A stretch of DNA of 64,000 nucleotides from Stieleria sedimenti (GTDB taxonomy: Bacteria > Planctomycetota > Planctomycetia > Pirellulales > Pirellulaceae), in NCBI RefSeq assembly GCF_025060895.1, contig NZ_JANZKV010000131.1:1-64000 (forward strand). Direction: 5' to 3'. The notes under the pieces were generated by a model. It saw only the letters and a program-made list of their open reading frames with translations, did not search any database and was not told where the DNA came from. Of this stretch, positions 1 to 8,124 are shown one piece after another. Positions within the stretch are counted from its first letter, which is position 1. Each line of letters starts with the position of its first letter. Made by a program: the position numbers and the translations under genes.

Positions 1-22
1 GGTATTGGGCTTTAGCCGTCCA

Positions 23-45
23 CGGTCGCTGCTTCGCAGCGACCG
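23..45. terminator. Perfect hairpin after the glycosyltransferase gene
   Basis: A 10-bp stem (CGGTCGCTGC paired with GCAGCGACCG) with a TTC loop lies about 50 bases past the stop of the reverse-strand glycosyltransferase gene. It could act as a terminator, but no T-tract follows on the reverse strand. It may equally be part of a dispersed repeat, because the flanking GGGCTTTAGCC also looks repeat-like. Confidence 0.35.
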
Positions 46-96
46 GGAATCGCCTGAAGGCTATACACCAACGGTGCCTGACATCTCTCCCGCTCG

Positions 97-1245
97 CTAC
101 CGAGGGACCGCGTGCTCTCGCACCACTTCCCGCAGTAGCCGTTCGTAGCGATCGACCATGGTGTCCCAATCGAACTGATCAACGATTCCCATTCCCGCCC
201 TTCCGAGTGCTTCACGCCGGCGGATGTCAGTGATGAGCGTCTCGATCCCGCCGCGCAGTCCTTCGACGGACGATTCCACCAACCAGCCGTCACGGTCGTG
301 GTCGATGATGACTCGCGGACCGCTTTCGCAATCGACACTCAACGAAGGAACGCCCAGCGACATCGCTTCGAGCAGAGCCGACGGGAATCCTTCGTACCGG
401 CTGGGCAAACAAAACAGCGTTGCCTGGGAGAGCGGTTCGGCGAGCGGACGCACCCAGCCGGGCAATTCGAAGCGATCGTTGATTCCCAGTGAACTGGCCT
501 GGGCCAGTAACGCGTCACGTTGTGTTCCTTCGCCGTAGATCATCAACCGCCATTGGGGATCATCAGACGTGGCCTGGGCAAACGCGACCAACAGGCGGTC
601 AAATCCCTTTTCCGGTTCCAGTCTGCCGACCCCGGCAATCCGTTTTCGCGCACAGGCCTGCTCGCGGTTAGAGGTCACCGAAGGCCGGTCGACCGCGGAA
701 GGAATCACGGCAACCGATCGAGAAAACGGACGCAGGTAGCTTGCCGAGGTCTCAGTCAACGCAACGACGGTTGCCGCTTGACGGTATTGGTGTCGACGAA
801 CCGCATTCCAAAACGGTCCGAGTGATTGACGTGCCGGATCGCTGCGTTCGCAAACCACCACCGGTGGTCCCGACGGATCGGTTGCCATCAAGACGTCGAG
901 ATTGGTGCGGTCACAAAACGACAACACGACGTCGGGGCGAAGTCGTTCCATGGCGTCGGCGATGGCGCGATGCCGCGTGCGAACCTGACGGAACTTTGCA
1001 AACAATCCCTTGGCGTCGGCAGACAGAGCGATCGGCACGCGTTGCACGCTCGGTGCGATCACGTGACGATCAGATCTTCCATCGTCAAACGTGATCAAGC
1101 TGACCCGATGCCCGCGTTCGGTCAAACGCGACGCCAGGCCTGCCATCACCCGTTCGGCACCACCGCCATTGAGCGAGTGGATACAACAGGCGATCGACAG
1201 GCCTACCCGGTTCGCGTCATCGGCCGCCCTCTCTTCGGCCAACAT
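97..1245 (-). CDS. GT4-type glycosyltransferase
   Basis: The 382-residue product is a retaining GT-B glycosyltransferase of the GT4 (glycosyl transferases group 1) type, expected to act in the cytoplasm on a nucleotide sugar and a lipid-linked or polysaccharide acceptor. The N-terminal Rossmann half carries the acceptor-side motif LNGGGAERV (about residues 25-33), typical of PglJ/AmsD-like enzymes. The C-terminal half has GVGRLEPEKGFDRLL and the donor-binding E-x7-E motif EGFPSALLEAM. The reading frame extends upstream to 1563, but that stretch overlaps the preceding gene and is low-complexity arginine-rich sequence. The ATG at 1245 lies 2 bases after the stop of the upstream gene, so it is chosen as the start and the two genes are probably co-transcribed. 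The acceptor and sugar cannot be told from the sequence. Confidence 0.85.
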   Translation of the reverse strand: MLAEERAADDANRVGLSIACCIHSLNGGGAERVMAGLASRLTERGHRVSLITFDDGRSDRHVIAPSVQRVPIALSADAKGLFAKFRQVRTRHRAIADAMERLRPDVVLSFCDRTNLDVLMATDPSGPPVVVCERSDPARQSLGPFWNAVRRHQYRQAATVVALTETSASYLRPFSRSVAVIPSAVDRPSVTSNREQACARKRIAGVGRLEPEKGFDRLLVAFAQATSDDPQWRLMIYGEGTQRDALLAQASSLGINDRFELPGWVRPLAEPLSQATLFCLPSRYEGFPSALLEAMSLGVPSLSVDCESGPRVIIDHDRDGWLVESSVEGLRGGIETLITDIRRREALGRAGMGIVDQFDWDTMVDRYERLLREVVREHAVPR

Positions 1246-1247
1246 GT

Positions 1248-2177
1248 CTAAAGATCGACTTGTCCGCGTGGTGCCGGCAAGATCTCTTGAGCGGTTTCCG
1301 GTTGTGGGTCCGGCGGCGGCGTAGTCTCTGCCGCCCCGGTCGGTTCGACCACCTCGTCTGCGACCGGCGTGTCTCCTTCCAGTTCGATCCACATTCCCAG
1401 CAGTTGCAAGGTGCGTTGGAATCCGTTGATTCGAGTCATCACTACCAGGTCGGGATTCTTCGTCACGCCCTGAAAGCGAGAATACAATTCGTTCATCGAA
1501 GCGGAGAGCTGACCGGATTCGGTCGCGGCGATGATGCGTTCGGGTTGCAGATACTCCAACCACACGTCGCCGTCATCGGGACGCGCCGCCAGGGTGCGGT
1601 AAAGCGTTTCGGCAGCCTGACGCAATGCGGGTAGCGAAAATTCGATCGGTGACGTCAGATCAGGGATGCCACCTCCGCTGCCCGGTCGATAACTGCCAGA
1701 CGAACCGTATTCGGGCACGGGCGAACGGTAGTCTGGCACGGACGAGCGGGGCTCGCTGTCACCGCGTCGATACGGTGATCGATAGCCAGAGTCATAGCGA
1801 GAATCGTATCGTGAATCATAGCGGGGGCGATACGATTCGTAACGACCGTCATAACCGGCAGAGGGCGGCGGAACGATCGAGCCGGGGCCGATGTTGAGCG
1901 AGAAGAACGGGGTCTGCACGCGGACACGACTCGGCGGCCCGACGAGAACCGGGGCCGGCGGCCAAGCACCCCAAGCGTCTCCGTAGTAGGGCGTGGGCAA
2001 AATCGGCGGACCGACCAACACCGGTCCGCGAGCGCGAAAGCCACGAAAGAACTGTGCGTTTACCTCGTCGCTGGCCACCAGAACGGACAACAGCCCAGCG
2101 ACCGCGACTCCGGTCGGAAGCATGCGGCGGAGGGTAGGGCGAATCGCAGTCGAAGTTCGTTGAACGATACCAGTCAT
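1248..2177 (-). CDS. Secreted hypothetical protein
   Basis: The 309-residue product has an N-terminal basic stretch, then a hydrophobic segment (LPTGVAVAGLLSVLVA, about residues 20-35) and a likely signal peptidase site near VNA-QFF, so it is probably exported. Residues about 90-165 are rich in Arg, Tyr, Ser and Pro with repeated YDSRYDS units, a low-complexity disordered region. The C-terminal half (about 175-275) looks folded and helical, followed by an acidic proline/threonine tail. No known domain was recognised. An internal ATG at residue 19 would give a more usual signal peptide and may be the true start. It is followed 2 bases later by the glycosyltransferase gene, which suggests co-transcription. 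Confidence 0.7.
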   Translation of the reverse strand: MTGIVQRTSTAIRPTLRRMLPTGVAVAGLLSVLVASDEVNAQFFRGFRARGPVLVGPPILPTPYYGDAWGAWPPAPVLVGPPSRVRVQTPFFSLNIGPGSIVPPPSAGYDGRYESYRPRYDSRYDSRYDSGYRSPYRRGDSEPRSSVPDYRSPVPEYGSSGSYRPGSGGGIPDLTSPIEFSLPALRQAAETLYRTLAARPDDGDVWLEYLQPERIIAATESGQLSASMNELYSRFQGVTKNPDLVVMTRINGFQRTLQLLGMWIELEGDTPVADEVVEPTGAAETTPPPDPQPETAQEILPAPRGQVDL

Positions 2178-2395
2178 CTCGGTGATCCCAGTCGAGGAAA
2201 CGGTCTCATCGACGTTGATTCATTCGTTGCACTCGCAACCCATCATCGCCGATCTACTCAGTCTACCTCCGAAATTGTGCCCCAAAACCCTCATTTGGCC
2301 TGTCGAAAGCTGTTAATATGTCGTTCGGACGTCTATCGGCGTCCGTCCTCCCCCTGCCAATCATTCCCTCCCGAGACCGACAAGGCTTGTTTGCC

Positions 2396-3913
2396 ATGAG
2401 CAATCCGAATCCCCACCCGAAGACAACTCACGCCGGTACACGCCGCAGCTTTTTGAAAAAAACGGGGTCGGCCGTCGCCGGCGGCAGTTTTTTGGCGGGC
2501 AGCAGTTTTCTGATCACCGGCACCAAAGCCAGCGGCGCAATCGAAGGGGCCAACGACCGCGTCCGGATTGCCGTCGCAGGCCTCAATGGCCGCGGCCAAG
2601 CTCACATCGGTGGTTGGTTGGGCGCGCCCAACGTCGAACTGGCCTACGTCGCCGATCCGTGGGAAAAGGCGCTCGCCAAAGGGATCAGCGGTGTCCAGAA
2701 ACGCGTCAAGGGCAAGATGACGACCCAGGGAATCGACGACATTCGGCGGGCATTGGATGACCCGACCGTCGATGCGATTTCGATTGCCACCCCCAACCAT
2801 TGGCACTCGCTGATGACGATCTGGGGTGCCCAAGCCGGCAAACACGTGTACGTCGAAAAACCGATGAGCCACGATATCGCCGAAGGTCGGGTCGCCGTCG
2901 AAGCCCAGAAAAAATATGGCGTCGTGATCCAGCACGGCACCCAACGACGAAGCAACGCCGGCGTCGCGGGGCTGCACGAAGCGTTGAAGTCCGGCAAGCT
3001 GCCGCGGTTGAAAATCGCCTACGGCTACTGCTGCAAACCGCGCAGCGGCATCGGTCACGAGCCGATCAGCACTCCGCCGGCGGAACTGAATTGGGAACAC
3101 TGGAAAGGCCCCGCGGTGATCGACCACTATCACGCCAACTATGTCCCCTACGACTGGCACTGGTTCTGGGAAACCGGCAACGGAGACTTGAACAACCAGG
3201 GCACGCACCAACTGGACGTCGCGCGTTGGGCGATCGATGACGACCAGACCCACCCCACGCGAACAATGGCGATCGGAAGCCGTTTTCAGTGGGATGATCA
3301 GGGTCAAACCCCGAACACGATGTTCGCTATGGCCGAGTACCCGAACGGTCAAATGGTGTTCTTCAATGTCCGAAACGTCAACTACAAAGGCTACAAGCAT
3401 CAGGTCTTCAATGAGTACTATCTGGAAGACGGCAGCGTGATCACCGGCGAAGGAAATTACCAGATCCTGCGTCCGGGCGCCTCCAAGGCCGAACCGTTGA
3501 AGCTCGAACCTGGCGACGTCACTCCGGGTGGAAATTGGAATGCCTTCATCGCCGCCGTCCGCGCCGGCAACCCGTCGATGGCGAACGGCAACGTGATGGA
3601 TGCCCACTACGGATGCGTGCTCGGACACATCATGAACAACTCCTACCGCTTGGGAACGGAGGTCCCGTTCAGCGAAACGGCCAGTGATTTTGGCGGCAAT
3701 CAAGACGCGATCGAACACTTCGGCCGCTTGCACACGGTGATGTCCGACGGCGTTGGGATTTCCGGCAGCGACGCGAACTACCAGCTCGGACCGATGCTGA
3801 GCTTTAACGCCCAGACCGAACGCTTCGAAGGCGACCGGGCCGACGAAGCCAACGCGTTGGTCAAGGACGCCAACAACCCGGGCTACGAAATCCCCTCCGT
3901 CGACGCGGTGTAA
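2396..3913 (+). CDS. Tat-exported Gfo/Idh/MocA family oxidoreductase
   Basis: The 505-residue product is an NAD(P)-dependent sugar or polyol dehydrogenase of the Gfo/Idh/MocA family in the planctomycete exported form. The twin-arginine signal TRRSFLKKTG sits at about residues 15-24 and is followed by an alanine/glycine-rich hydrophobic stretch. The Rossmann fold starts at RIAVAGLNGRGQAH (about residue 55), and the family lysine motif VEKP follows ATPNHWHSL. The C-terminal part has NNQGTHQLDVARWAI, typical of the catalytic alpha/beta domain. The reading frame continues upstream to 2318, but the ATG at 2396 places the RR motif at the expected distance from the N-terminus. The substrate is unknown; the family acts on many sugars and inositols. 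Confidence 0.9.
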   Translation: MSNPNPHPKTTHAGTRRSFLKKTGSAVAGGSFLAGSSFLITGTKASGAIEGANDRVRIAVAGLNGRGQAHIGGWLGAPNVELAYVADPWEKALAKGISGVQKRVKGKMTTQGIDDIRRALDDPTVDAISIATPNHWHSLMTIWGAQAGKHVYVEKPMSHDIAEGRVAVEAQKKYGVVIQHGTQRRSNAGVAGLHEALKSGKLPRLKIAYGYCCKPRSGIGHEPISTPPAELNWEHWKGPAVIDHYHANYVPYDWHWFWETGNGDLNNQGTHQLDVARWAIDDDQTHPTRTMAIGSRFQWDDQGQTPNTMFAMAEYPNGQMVFFNVRNVNYKGYKHQVFNEYYLEDGSVITGEGNYQILRPGASKAEPLKLEPGDVTPGGNWNAFIAAVRAGNPSMANGNVMDAHYGCVLGHIMNNSYRLGTEVPFSETASDFGGNQDAIEHFGRLHTVMSDGVGISGSDANYQLGPMLSFNAQTERFEGDRADEANALVKDANNPGYEIPSVDAV

Positions 3914-3936
3914 TCCTGCGTTCGGTTGGCGACGGC

Positions 3937-4060
3937 GTAGGGCATGCTGTGCATGCCATCTGTCACGCACAGCGTGACCTACAGGTGTCACGCACAGCGT
4001 GACCTACAGGTGTCACGCACAGCGTGACCTACCGCACTGTCACGCACAGCGTGACCTACC
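3937..4060. repeat. Cluster of five short hairpin repeats between convergent genes
   Basis: One reverse copy of the GGCATGC/ACA/GCATGCC version (3937-3958) is followed by four copies of the GTCACGC/ACA/GCGTGAC version at 3961-3982, 3986-4007, 4011-4032 and 4039-4060. Each unit is 22 bases: a 7-bp stem, an ACA loop and a CTAC tail. Gaps between units are 2 to 6 bases, far too short for CRISPR spacers. The cluster fills the space between the convergent oxidoreductase and queE genes, so it may also act as a two-way terminator. Confidence 0.9.
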
Positions 4061-4065
4061 GCGCC

Positions 4066-4815
4066 TCACGTCCCGCGGCGGTTTCCGAACCAGCGGATTT
4101 GCATGCGATCGCAATATCGGTAGCCGGCCGATTCAGCCAGCGGGCGGAGCCAACGCTCGGCGGCGTCCATCTGGGCGTTCGTCACGCCTTGCGGCATGAT
4201 GAAGACGTCATCGTTGTCGACATCCAACGCACGGGAAACGTCTTGAACCTCGTCGAATTGCGCCTCGTCGCCGACGACGAATTTCAGTTGAAAGCCGATC
4301 GCGGCGTCGATCAAGTTCCGCATCGTGTCCAGTGGCATGCGGCGCTGCTCGTGCAGCTGACTCCAGCGCGGATGTTGCTGCGGGTCGGGCGTGCTGTCGG
4401 CCAGTTTGGGGCTGAGCGAAAGCAGGTCACAGGGGATCGGTTTGTCGATCGTCCCGGCGGTTTCGATCGTCAAGTGAAACCCGGCCTCCATCAGCGAGTG
4501 GGACAATTCCGTCGCCGCGGCGGGCAACAGGGGCTCGCCGCCGGTCAGCACGACGTGCTCGGCACCGCTTTGCCGAGCGGCATCGACCAGCGATTCGATC
4601 GTCTGGCGGTCGCCCGACGGGTCCCAGGACGCGTAGGGGGTGTCACAAAACCAGCATCGCAGATTGCAGCCGCTGGTGCGGATGAAAAAGCTCTCCGTCC
4701 CGGTCAGTCGGCCTTCGCCTTGCCGGCTGAAGAAGGTTTCACTGACCAGCAATTGGACGTGACCCGGTCCCCTGGTGGATTCGGCCGGTGCGTGCGAAAA
4801 TTGAAATTTACCCAA
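4066..4815 (-). CDS. queE: 7-carboxy-7-deazaguanine synthase
   Basis: QueE is a radical SAM enzyme that converts 6-carboxy-5,6,7,8-tetrahydropterin into 7-carboxy-7-deazaguanine, the ring-forming step of queuosine biosynthesis. The 249-residue product shows FSRQGEGRLTG near residues 29-39 and the cluster-binding cysteines in SGCNLRCWFCDTPYASW (about 49-65), which fit CxxxCxxC binding of the 4Fe-4S cluster. LTGGEPLL (about 96) is the SAM-binding GGE motif. The 20 or so residues before VSETFF are not typical of the family, so a downstream TTG at residue 22 is a possible alternative start. It is divergent from queF, an enzyme of the same pathway, with only about 14 bases between the chosen starts. 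Confidence 0.93.
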   Translation of the reverse strand: MGKFQFSHAPAESTRGPGHVQLLVSETFFSRQGEGRLTGTESFFIRTSGCNLRCWFCDTPYASWDPSGDRQTIESLVDAARQSGAEHVVLTGGEPLLPAAATELSHSLMEAGFHLTIETAGTIDKPIPCDLLSLSPKLADSTPDPQQHPRWSQLHEQRRMPLDTMRNLIDAAIGFQLKFVVGDEAQFDEVQDVSRALDVDNDDVFIMPQGVTNAQMDAAERWLRPLAESAGYRYCDRMQIRWFGNRRGT

Positions 4816-4820
4816 GGGAG
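4815..4820 (+). promoter_or_regulatory. Shine-Dalgarno site that decides the queF start
   Basis: AGGGAG lies 9 bases before a TTG codon at 4830. It supports TTG rather than the upstream in-frame ATG at 4788 as the start of queF, since that ATG would put the N-terminus across the start of the opposing queE gene. Confidence 0.6.
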
Positions 4821-4829
4821 AAAACAGCG

Positions 4830-5198
4830 TTGAGTGATTCAGAGAACTTTAGCGACATCCTGGAAGTGTTCGACAATCCCAACACGTCGCGCAACTTTAC
4901 CATCGTGCATCATTGCCCCGAGTTCACTTCGGTGTGCCCCAAGACCGGTCAGCCGGACTACGGGAAGATCATTTTCACCTACGTTCCAGACAAATGGTGT
5001 GTGGAACTGAAGAGCTTGAAAATGTATCTACAGCGATTTCGGAACGAAGGCATGTTCTACGAGGCCGTGACGAACCGCATCATGGATGACTTCCTCGCCG
5101 TTGTACAGCCAAAAAGTGCGACGGTGGAGAGCCAGTGGACGCCCCGCGGGGGCCTCCACAGCAACATCATTGTCCAGTATCCCATGCCCCAGGCCTAG
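4830..5198 (+). CDS. queF: NADPH-dependent 7-cyano-7-deazaguanine reductase
   Basis: QueF reduces the nitrile of preQ0 to the amine of preQ1, the last step before tRNA insertion in the queuosine pathway. The product (122 residues from the TTG start, 136 from the ATG at 4788) is the short single-domain YkvM type. The catalytic cysteine lies in FTSVCPKTGQPD and the family motif in ELKSLKMYLQRFRNEG. A conserved ending, PRGGLHSNIIVQYP, is also present. The TTG start is preferred because a good ribosome binding site precedes it and SDSENFSDILEVFDN matches a normal family N-terminus. The gene is head to head with queE, so the promoters must lie inside one another's 5' ends. Confidence 0.92.
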   Translation: MSDSENFSDILEVFDNPNTSRNFTIVHHCPEFTSVCPKTGQPDYGKIIFTYVPDKWCVELKSLKMYLQRFRNEGMFYEAVTNRIMDDFLAVVQPKSATVESQWTPRGGLHSNIIVQYPMPQA

Positions 5199-5240
5199 GA
5201 TCGTGCCGACGCATGAGCATGATCCGACGCCGGCCCTCGG

Positions 5241-5375
5241 CCAATGCCACTTAGTTTGACGCCAAACGCGGTGTTTTGTTAGCGGTAGGGCGCGAGTCCT
5301 CCGGTCTTTCACGCCGAAACCGGACCGCTCGCACCGTTCCGTTAACACCTTCAGACCCAAAGTAAGTGGCATTGG
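5241..5375. repeat. MITE-like element with terminal inverted repeats
   Basis: The ends are a 13-bp perfect inverted repeat (CCAATGCCACTTA at 5241-5253, TAAGTGGCATTGG at 5363-5375) that continues inward imperfectly to about 19 bp. The interior is a second imperfect hairpin running from GTTAGCGGTAGGGCGCGAG to GCTCGCACCGTTCCGTTAAC. No protein is encoded. Related interiors occur near 10,924 and 12,892 without these terminal repeats. Confidence 0.7.
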
Positions 5376-5421
5376 GCGCTGGCCCCTCGACTATTTCCTT
5401 CCAACCCCAGCTTGCAATTCG

Positions 5422-6423
5422 ATGACTGACAGAATCCCCGTCCTTTTGAGTGGTTTTGCGGACGAAGCCGCCAACGAAAAACTTGCCGTCCAGCAATATT
5501 CGGCGTTCGCCGCGTTGGGGTTGCGATACTACTCCATTCGGTTCGTCGACGCCGGCGAAGGCATCAAGAACGTGATGTTGTTGGGCGATGCCGAGATCAA
5601 TCATCTGGTCAAGATGCAGTCCGATTACGGACTGAAGGTCAGCAGCATTGGCTCTCCGATCGGCAAGGTCAAACTGTTGGACGTTGACGACGGGACCGCC
5701 AACAAATTCATCCCGTTCGAAAAATACCTGGCCGAAGACGTCCAAACGGCCTGCGATCGCGCTGAAGCCTTCGGTGCCAAACTGATCCGCGGGTTTGCGT
5801 TCTATCACCCCAAAGGCACTGCGCCAGAGGATCATCTCGATCAAGTTGCCGATCAATTGGGGCAAATCGCCGAAGCCTGCGACAAACGCGGGCTGACGTT
5901 CGGATTGGAAGTCGAAGCCAACTTGGTCGGGCAAACCGGGACGCTGCTGCAAGCCATCGCGGCGAAAGTCAACCATCCCGCGATGCTGACAATCTTTGAC
6001 GGTGCCAACATCGTCACGCAGGGTTTCACCGCCGATGAGACCTTCGCCCAGTACGTGGCGATGAAGGACAGCATGGGGTGGATGCACATCAAAGACTATC
6101 ACGATCCTTCGCCCACCGGCCGCATCGACCACGTGGACGAGGCCAGCTTGGACAACTTCGTGCCCGCCGACCGTGGCGATTGTGGTCACGAAGCGATCTT
6201 ACGCGACTTCAAAGAATTTTTGCCCGAGCTGCACCAGCGGGCGACCCGGCGCGGCGCCGACGGCGTGTTCCTGGATCTGGAACCGCACGTTAAAGGCGGC
6301 GGTCAGTTCGGCGGATTCAGCGGCCCTGACGGGTTCGGCGTCGCTTTGCGTGGCCTCTGCCGGGTGCTCGATTACGTCGAGATCCCGTACGAGCTGCGCG
6401 GGTTTGCTGACATCAAGGGGTGA
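5422..6423 (+). CDS. Sugar phosphate isomerase/epimerase-like TIM barrel
   Basis: The 333-residue product resembles the xylose isomerase-like/AP endonuclease 2 TIM-barrel superfamily, metal-dependent sugar isomerases and epimerases. Features that fit are LSGFADEA at the N-terminus, EAFGAKLIRGFAFY (about 114-127), GLTFGLEVEANLVGQTG around residue 160 with a likely metal-binding Glu, and WMHIKDYHDP around 220 with further ligand candidates. DLEPHVKGGGQFGGFSG near the C-terminus is family-like. There is no signal peptide, so it should be cytoplasmic. It stands alone between a MITE-like repeat and a convergent gene. The substrate is not predictable. Confidence 0.8.
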   Translation: MTDRIPVLLSGFADEAANEKLAVQQYSAFAALGLRYYSIRFVDAGEGIKNVMLLGDAEINHLVKMQSDYGLKVSSIGSPIGKVKLLDVDDGTANKFIPFEKYLAEDVQTACDRAEAFGAKLIRGFAFYHPKGTAPEDHLDQVADQLGQIAEACDKRGLTFGLEVEANLVGQTGTLLQAIAAKVNHPAMLTIFDGANIVTQGFTADETFAQYVAMKDSMGWMHIKDYHDPSPTGRIDHVDEASLDNFVPADRGDCGHEAILRDFKEFLPELHQRATRRGADGVFLDLEPHVKGGGQFGGFSGPDGFGVALRGLCRVLDYVEIPYELRGFADIKG

Positions 6424-6440
6424 TCGCGGACGACAGCAGC

Positions 6441-7784
6441 TCAATCGGGTTGGTGAATCGGATTCCAGTCGCGGGCGGGTGCGGCATGCGGCAACGTCGC
6501 CACCCGCGGTACGGCGCTGCGCGATTTTGACGGGGGCGATCGCATGCCGGTTCCGAGGTACGGGTTGGAGCGGATCGGCGGTGCCAGGACCTCCGGCGCC
6601 TCCATCGCCTCCGGCGTCGGTGCCTCGACCTCCGGCGTGTCCGCCGGACGCGGCGATCCCAGCTGGACCGAAGGCAGTTGCACTGGCAACTCCGCCTCCG
6701 GCCGTTCCGTTTCTGGCGCCACCAGATCGCGTGTGTTGGAATCGTCCAATCCCAGGTCGTCGCTGCCCCGAAAATAGGCCGACGGAGGTAGCTGTTGTTC
6801 GATCGCTTGATCGTTCAACAGATCGGGTTCACCGCCGAGAGGATCAGCGCCAAACAAATCATCGGCGTCCGCGGGATCGGAGTCGGCCGAGGCGAACGGA
6901 CGCTGGTTCGGACTCGAATAGTGGTCCGGACCGGAAAAATCAAGCAGTGGTTCTTGCACCTTCGGCGCGTTGACGGTGGCCGGCAGCGATTGATCACTCG
7001 CCGAGGCGGCCTCGCGCGGCTCGACGACATGCGGCTCAGACGTTTTTAACTGTTCGTCATCGCTCGGCACGTCCTGTTCAACGATCCAGTCCTGGGGCAG
7101 CTTCATCGCCCCATCGGACTCCGCCGACGGCGCGCTTGGGCCAGCCGGGACGGTACCGGCGGCCGCGTTTTCGGTGCCGGTCCATTCGTGTGAGTCCAGG
7201 GCGGTATCGCAGCCTGCTTCGTCGCACGATGTCGAGGAATGGCTGTCCATCCGTTGGTGAGTTGGGTGTGGCGTTGGGCCGGGATTGCCGAACGGCAAAA
7301 CAGACGCGTCGCAGCCCTCGTTGTCGCAGGGCGCGACGCCGCTTGGGTAGACGACGGGACCCGAAACGGCCGGCAGACTCGGCAGACCGGTCAGCAGATG
7401 GGGTAGCCCGCTGTGAACTTGGGACAGCCCGGTGCCCGGCGGATAGATCTGGCCGCAGCCGTCGCGACAAATGGCAGGACCGAATTGATCCGGATAGCCA
7501 TGCGGCGGCAGATCGGCTCCGGGCCGAAATCCGCTGTCGCGACAGACGTGGTATCCATCGCCCCAGCCGACGCCCAGTAGTCGTCCTAACCGCTGCATCG
7601 TTGCGGGATGATCGGCGTGGGCGTCGGGCAGCGCGTGGTTGGCCGCGGTCACACTTAGCGCGGCCAGCGTCAGAGCAGCGACGGTTGCCAGGCGCTTTCG
7701 CCTCGTCGCTCGACGCGGACGGGGCGGATCGAGAGGCGTGGGTCGCTGTTGATTTGTTTTGCCTGGCATGAGCCGACTCGTCAT
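6441..7784 (-). CDS. Secreted proline- and acid-rich hypothetical protein
   Basis: From the ATG at 7784 the product has 447 residues. It starts with a basic proline-rich stretch (about residues 1-30), then a hydrophobic segment (LATVAALTLAALSVTA) and ADA-like cleavage sites, consistent with a signal peptide with a long n-region. A short cysteine/glycine-rich domain follows (about 50-130) with spaced CRD, CRDGCG, CDNEGCD and CDEAGCD motifs, which could bind metal or form disulfides. The remainder is acidic, rich in Pro, Glu, Asp and Ser, and probably disordered. The reading frame extends to 8042, but the upstream part is arginine-rich and not protein-like. Another ATG at 7769 is also possible. 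The 3' end converges with the isomerase-like gene. No function is recognised. Confidence 0.6.
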   Translation of the reverse strand: MTSRLMPGKTNQQRPTPLDPPRPRRATRRKRLATVAALTLAALSVTAANHALPDAHADHPATMQRLGRLLGVGWGDGYHVCRDSGFRPGADLPPHGYPDQFGPAICRDGCGQIYPPGTGLSQVHSGLPHLLTGLPSLPAVSGPVVYPSGVAPCDNEGCDASVLPFGNPGPTPHPTHQRMDSHSSTSCDEAGCDTALDSHEWTGTENAAAGTVPAGPSAPSAESDGAMKLPQDWIVEQDVPSDDEQLKTSEPHVVEPREAASASDQSLPATVNAPKVQEPLLDFSGPDHYSSPNQRPFASADSDPADADDLFGADPLGGEPDLLNDQAIEQQLPPSAYFRGSDDLGLDDSNTRDLVAPETERPEAELPVQLPSVQLGSPRPADTPEVEAPTPEAMEAPEVLAPPIRSNPYLGTGMRSPPSKSRSAVPRVATLPHAAPARDWNPIHQPD

Positions 7785-8124
7785 CCGTGACAGGGTCGCG
7801 AAGTGAAAATCGGGCGACGAAGCTACGCCGATCCCGTTTTCGGAAATGCAGTTCACAGGATGATTAATCGGCAAATTCCTCCCGATTCCTGGTCGTCGAG
7901 CGAGCGGGAGCGGCCAAATTGCGGTGGACCGGATCCGTCTGACTCGGTTGTCGGGACTGCGTTGAGTTTTCCGGCGACAAAGTTTCCGATGGCCCTTATC
8001 CCTCACGCGGAATTGTGCCCGTTTCGGCGCGGTGCAGCCCAACGCGAGCTAGCGTTGGAAAGCTCGTCCCCCAAACCAAACCTCCGTACGCTTGTCGCAC
8101 CTTCCGCGAACCGGAAACTCACCT
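7785..8124. other. Intergenic spacer between divergent genes
   Basis: About 340 bases separate the starts of two divergent genes, so it must hold both promoters and leaders. No convincing -35/-10 pair, repeat, RNA gene or riboswitch was seen. Open frames crossing it lack coding character. Confidence 0.5.

Noticed and set aside
97-1563. Longer glycosyltransferase reading from 1563
   Set aside because: The extra part overlaps the upstream gene and is arginine-rich; the ATG at 1245 fits operon spacing and the family N-terminus.
2333-3991. A 552-codon reverse-strand frame over the Gfo/Idh/MocA gene
   Set aside because: It mirrors a clear enzyme gene and its translation is low-complexity without family motifs.
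3961-4060. Regular short repeats resembling a CRISPR array
   Set aside because: The gaps between units are only 3 to 6 bases, the units are hairpins, and no cas gene is nearby.
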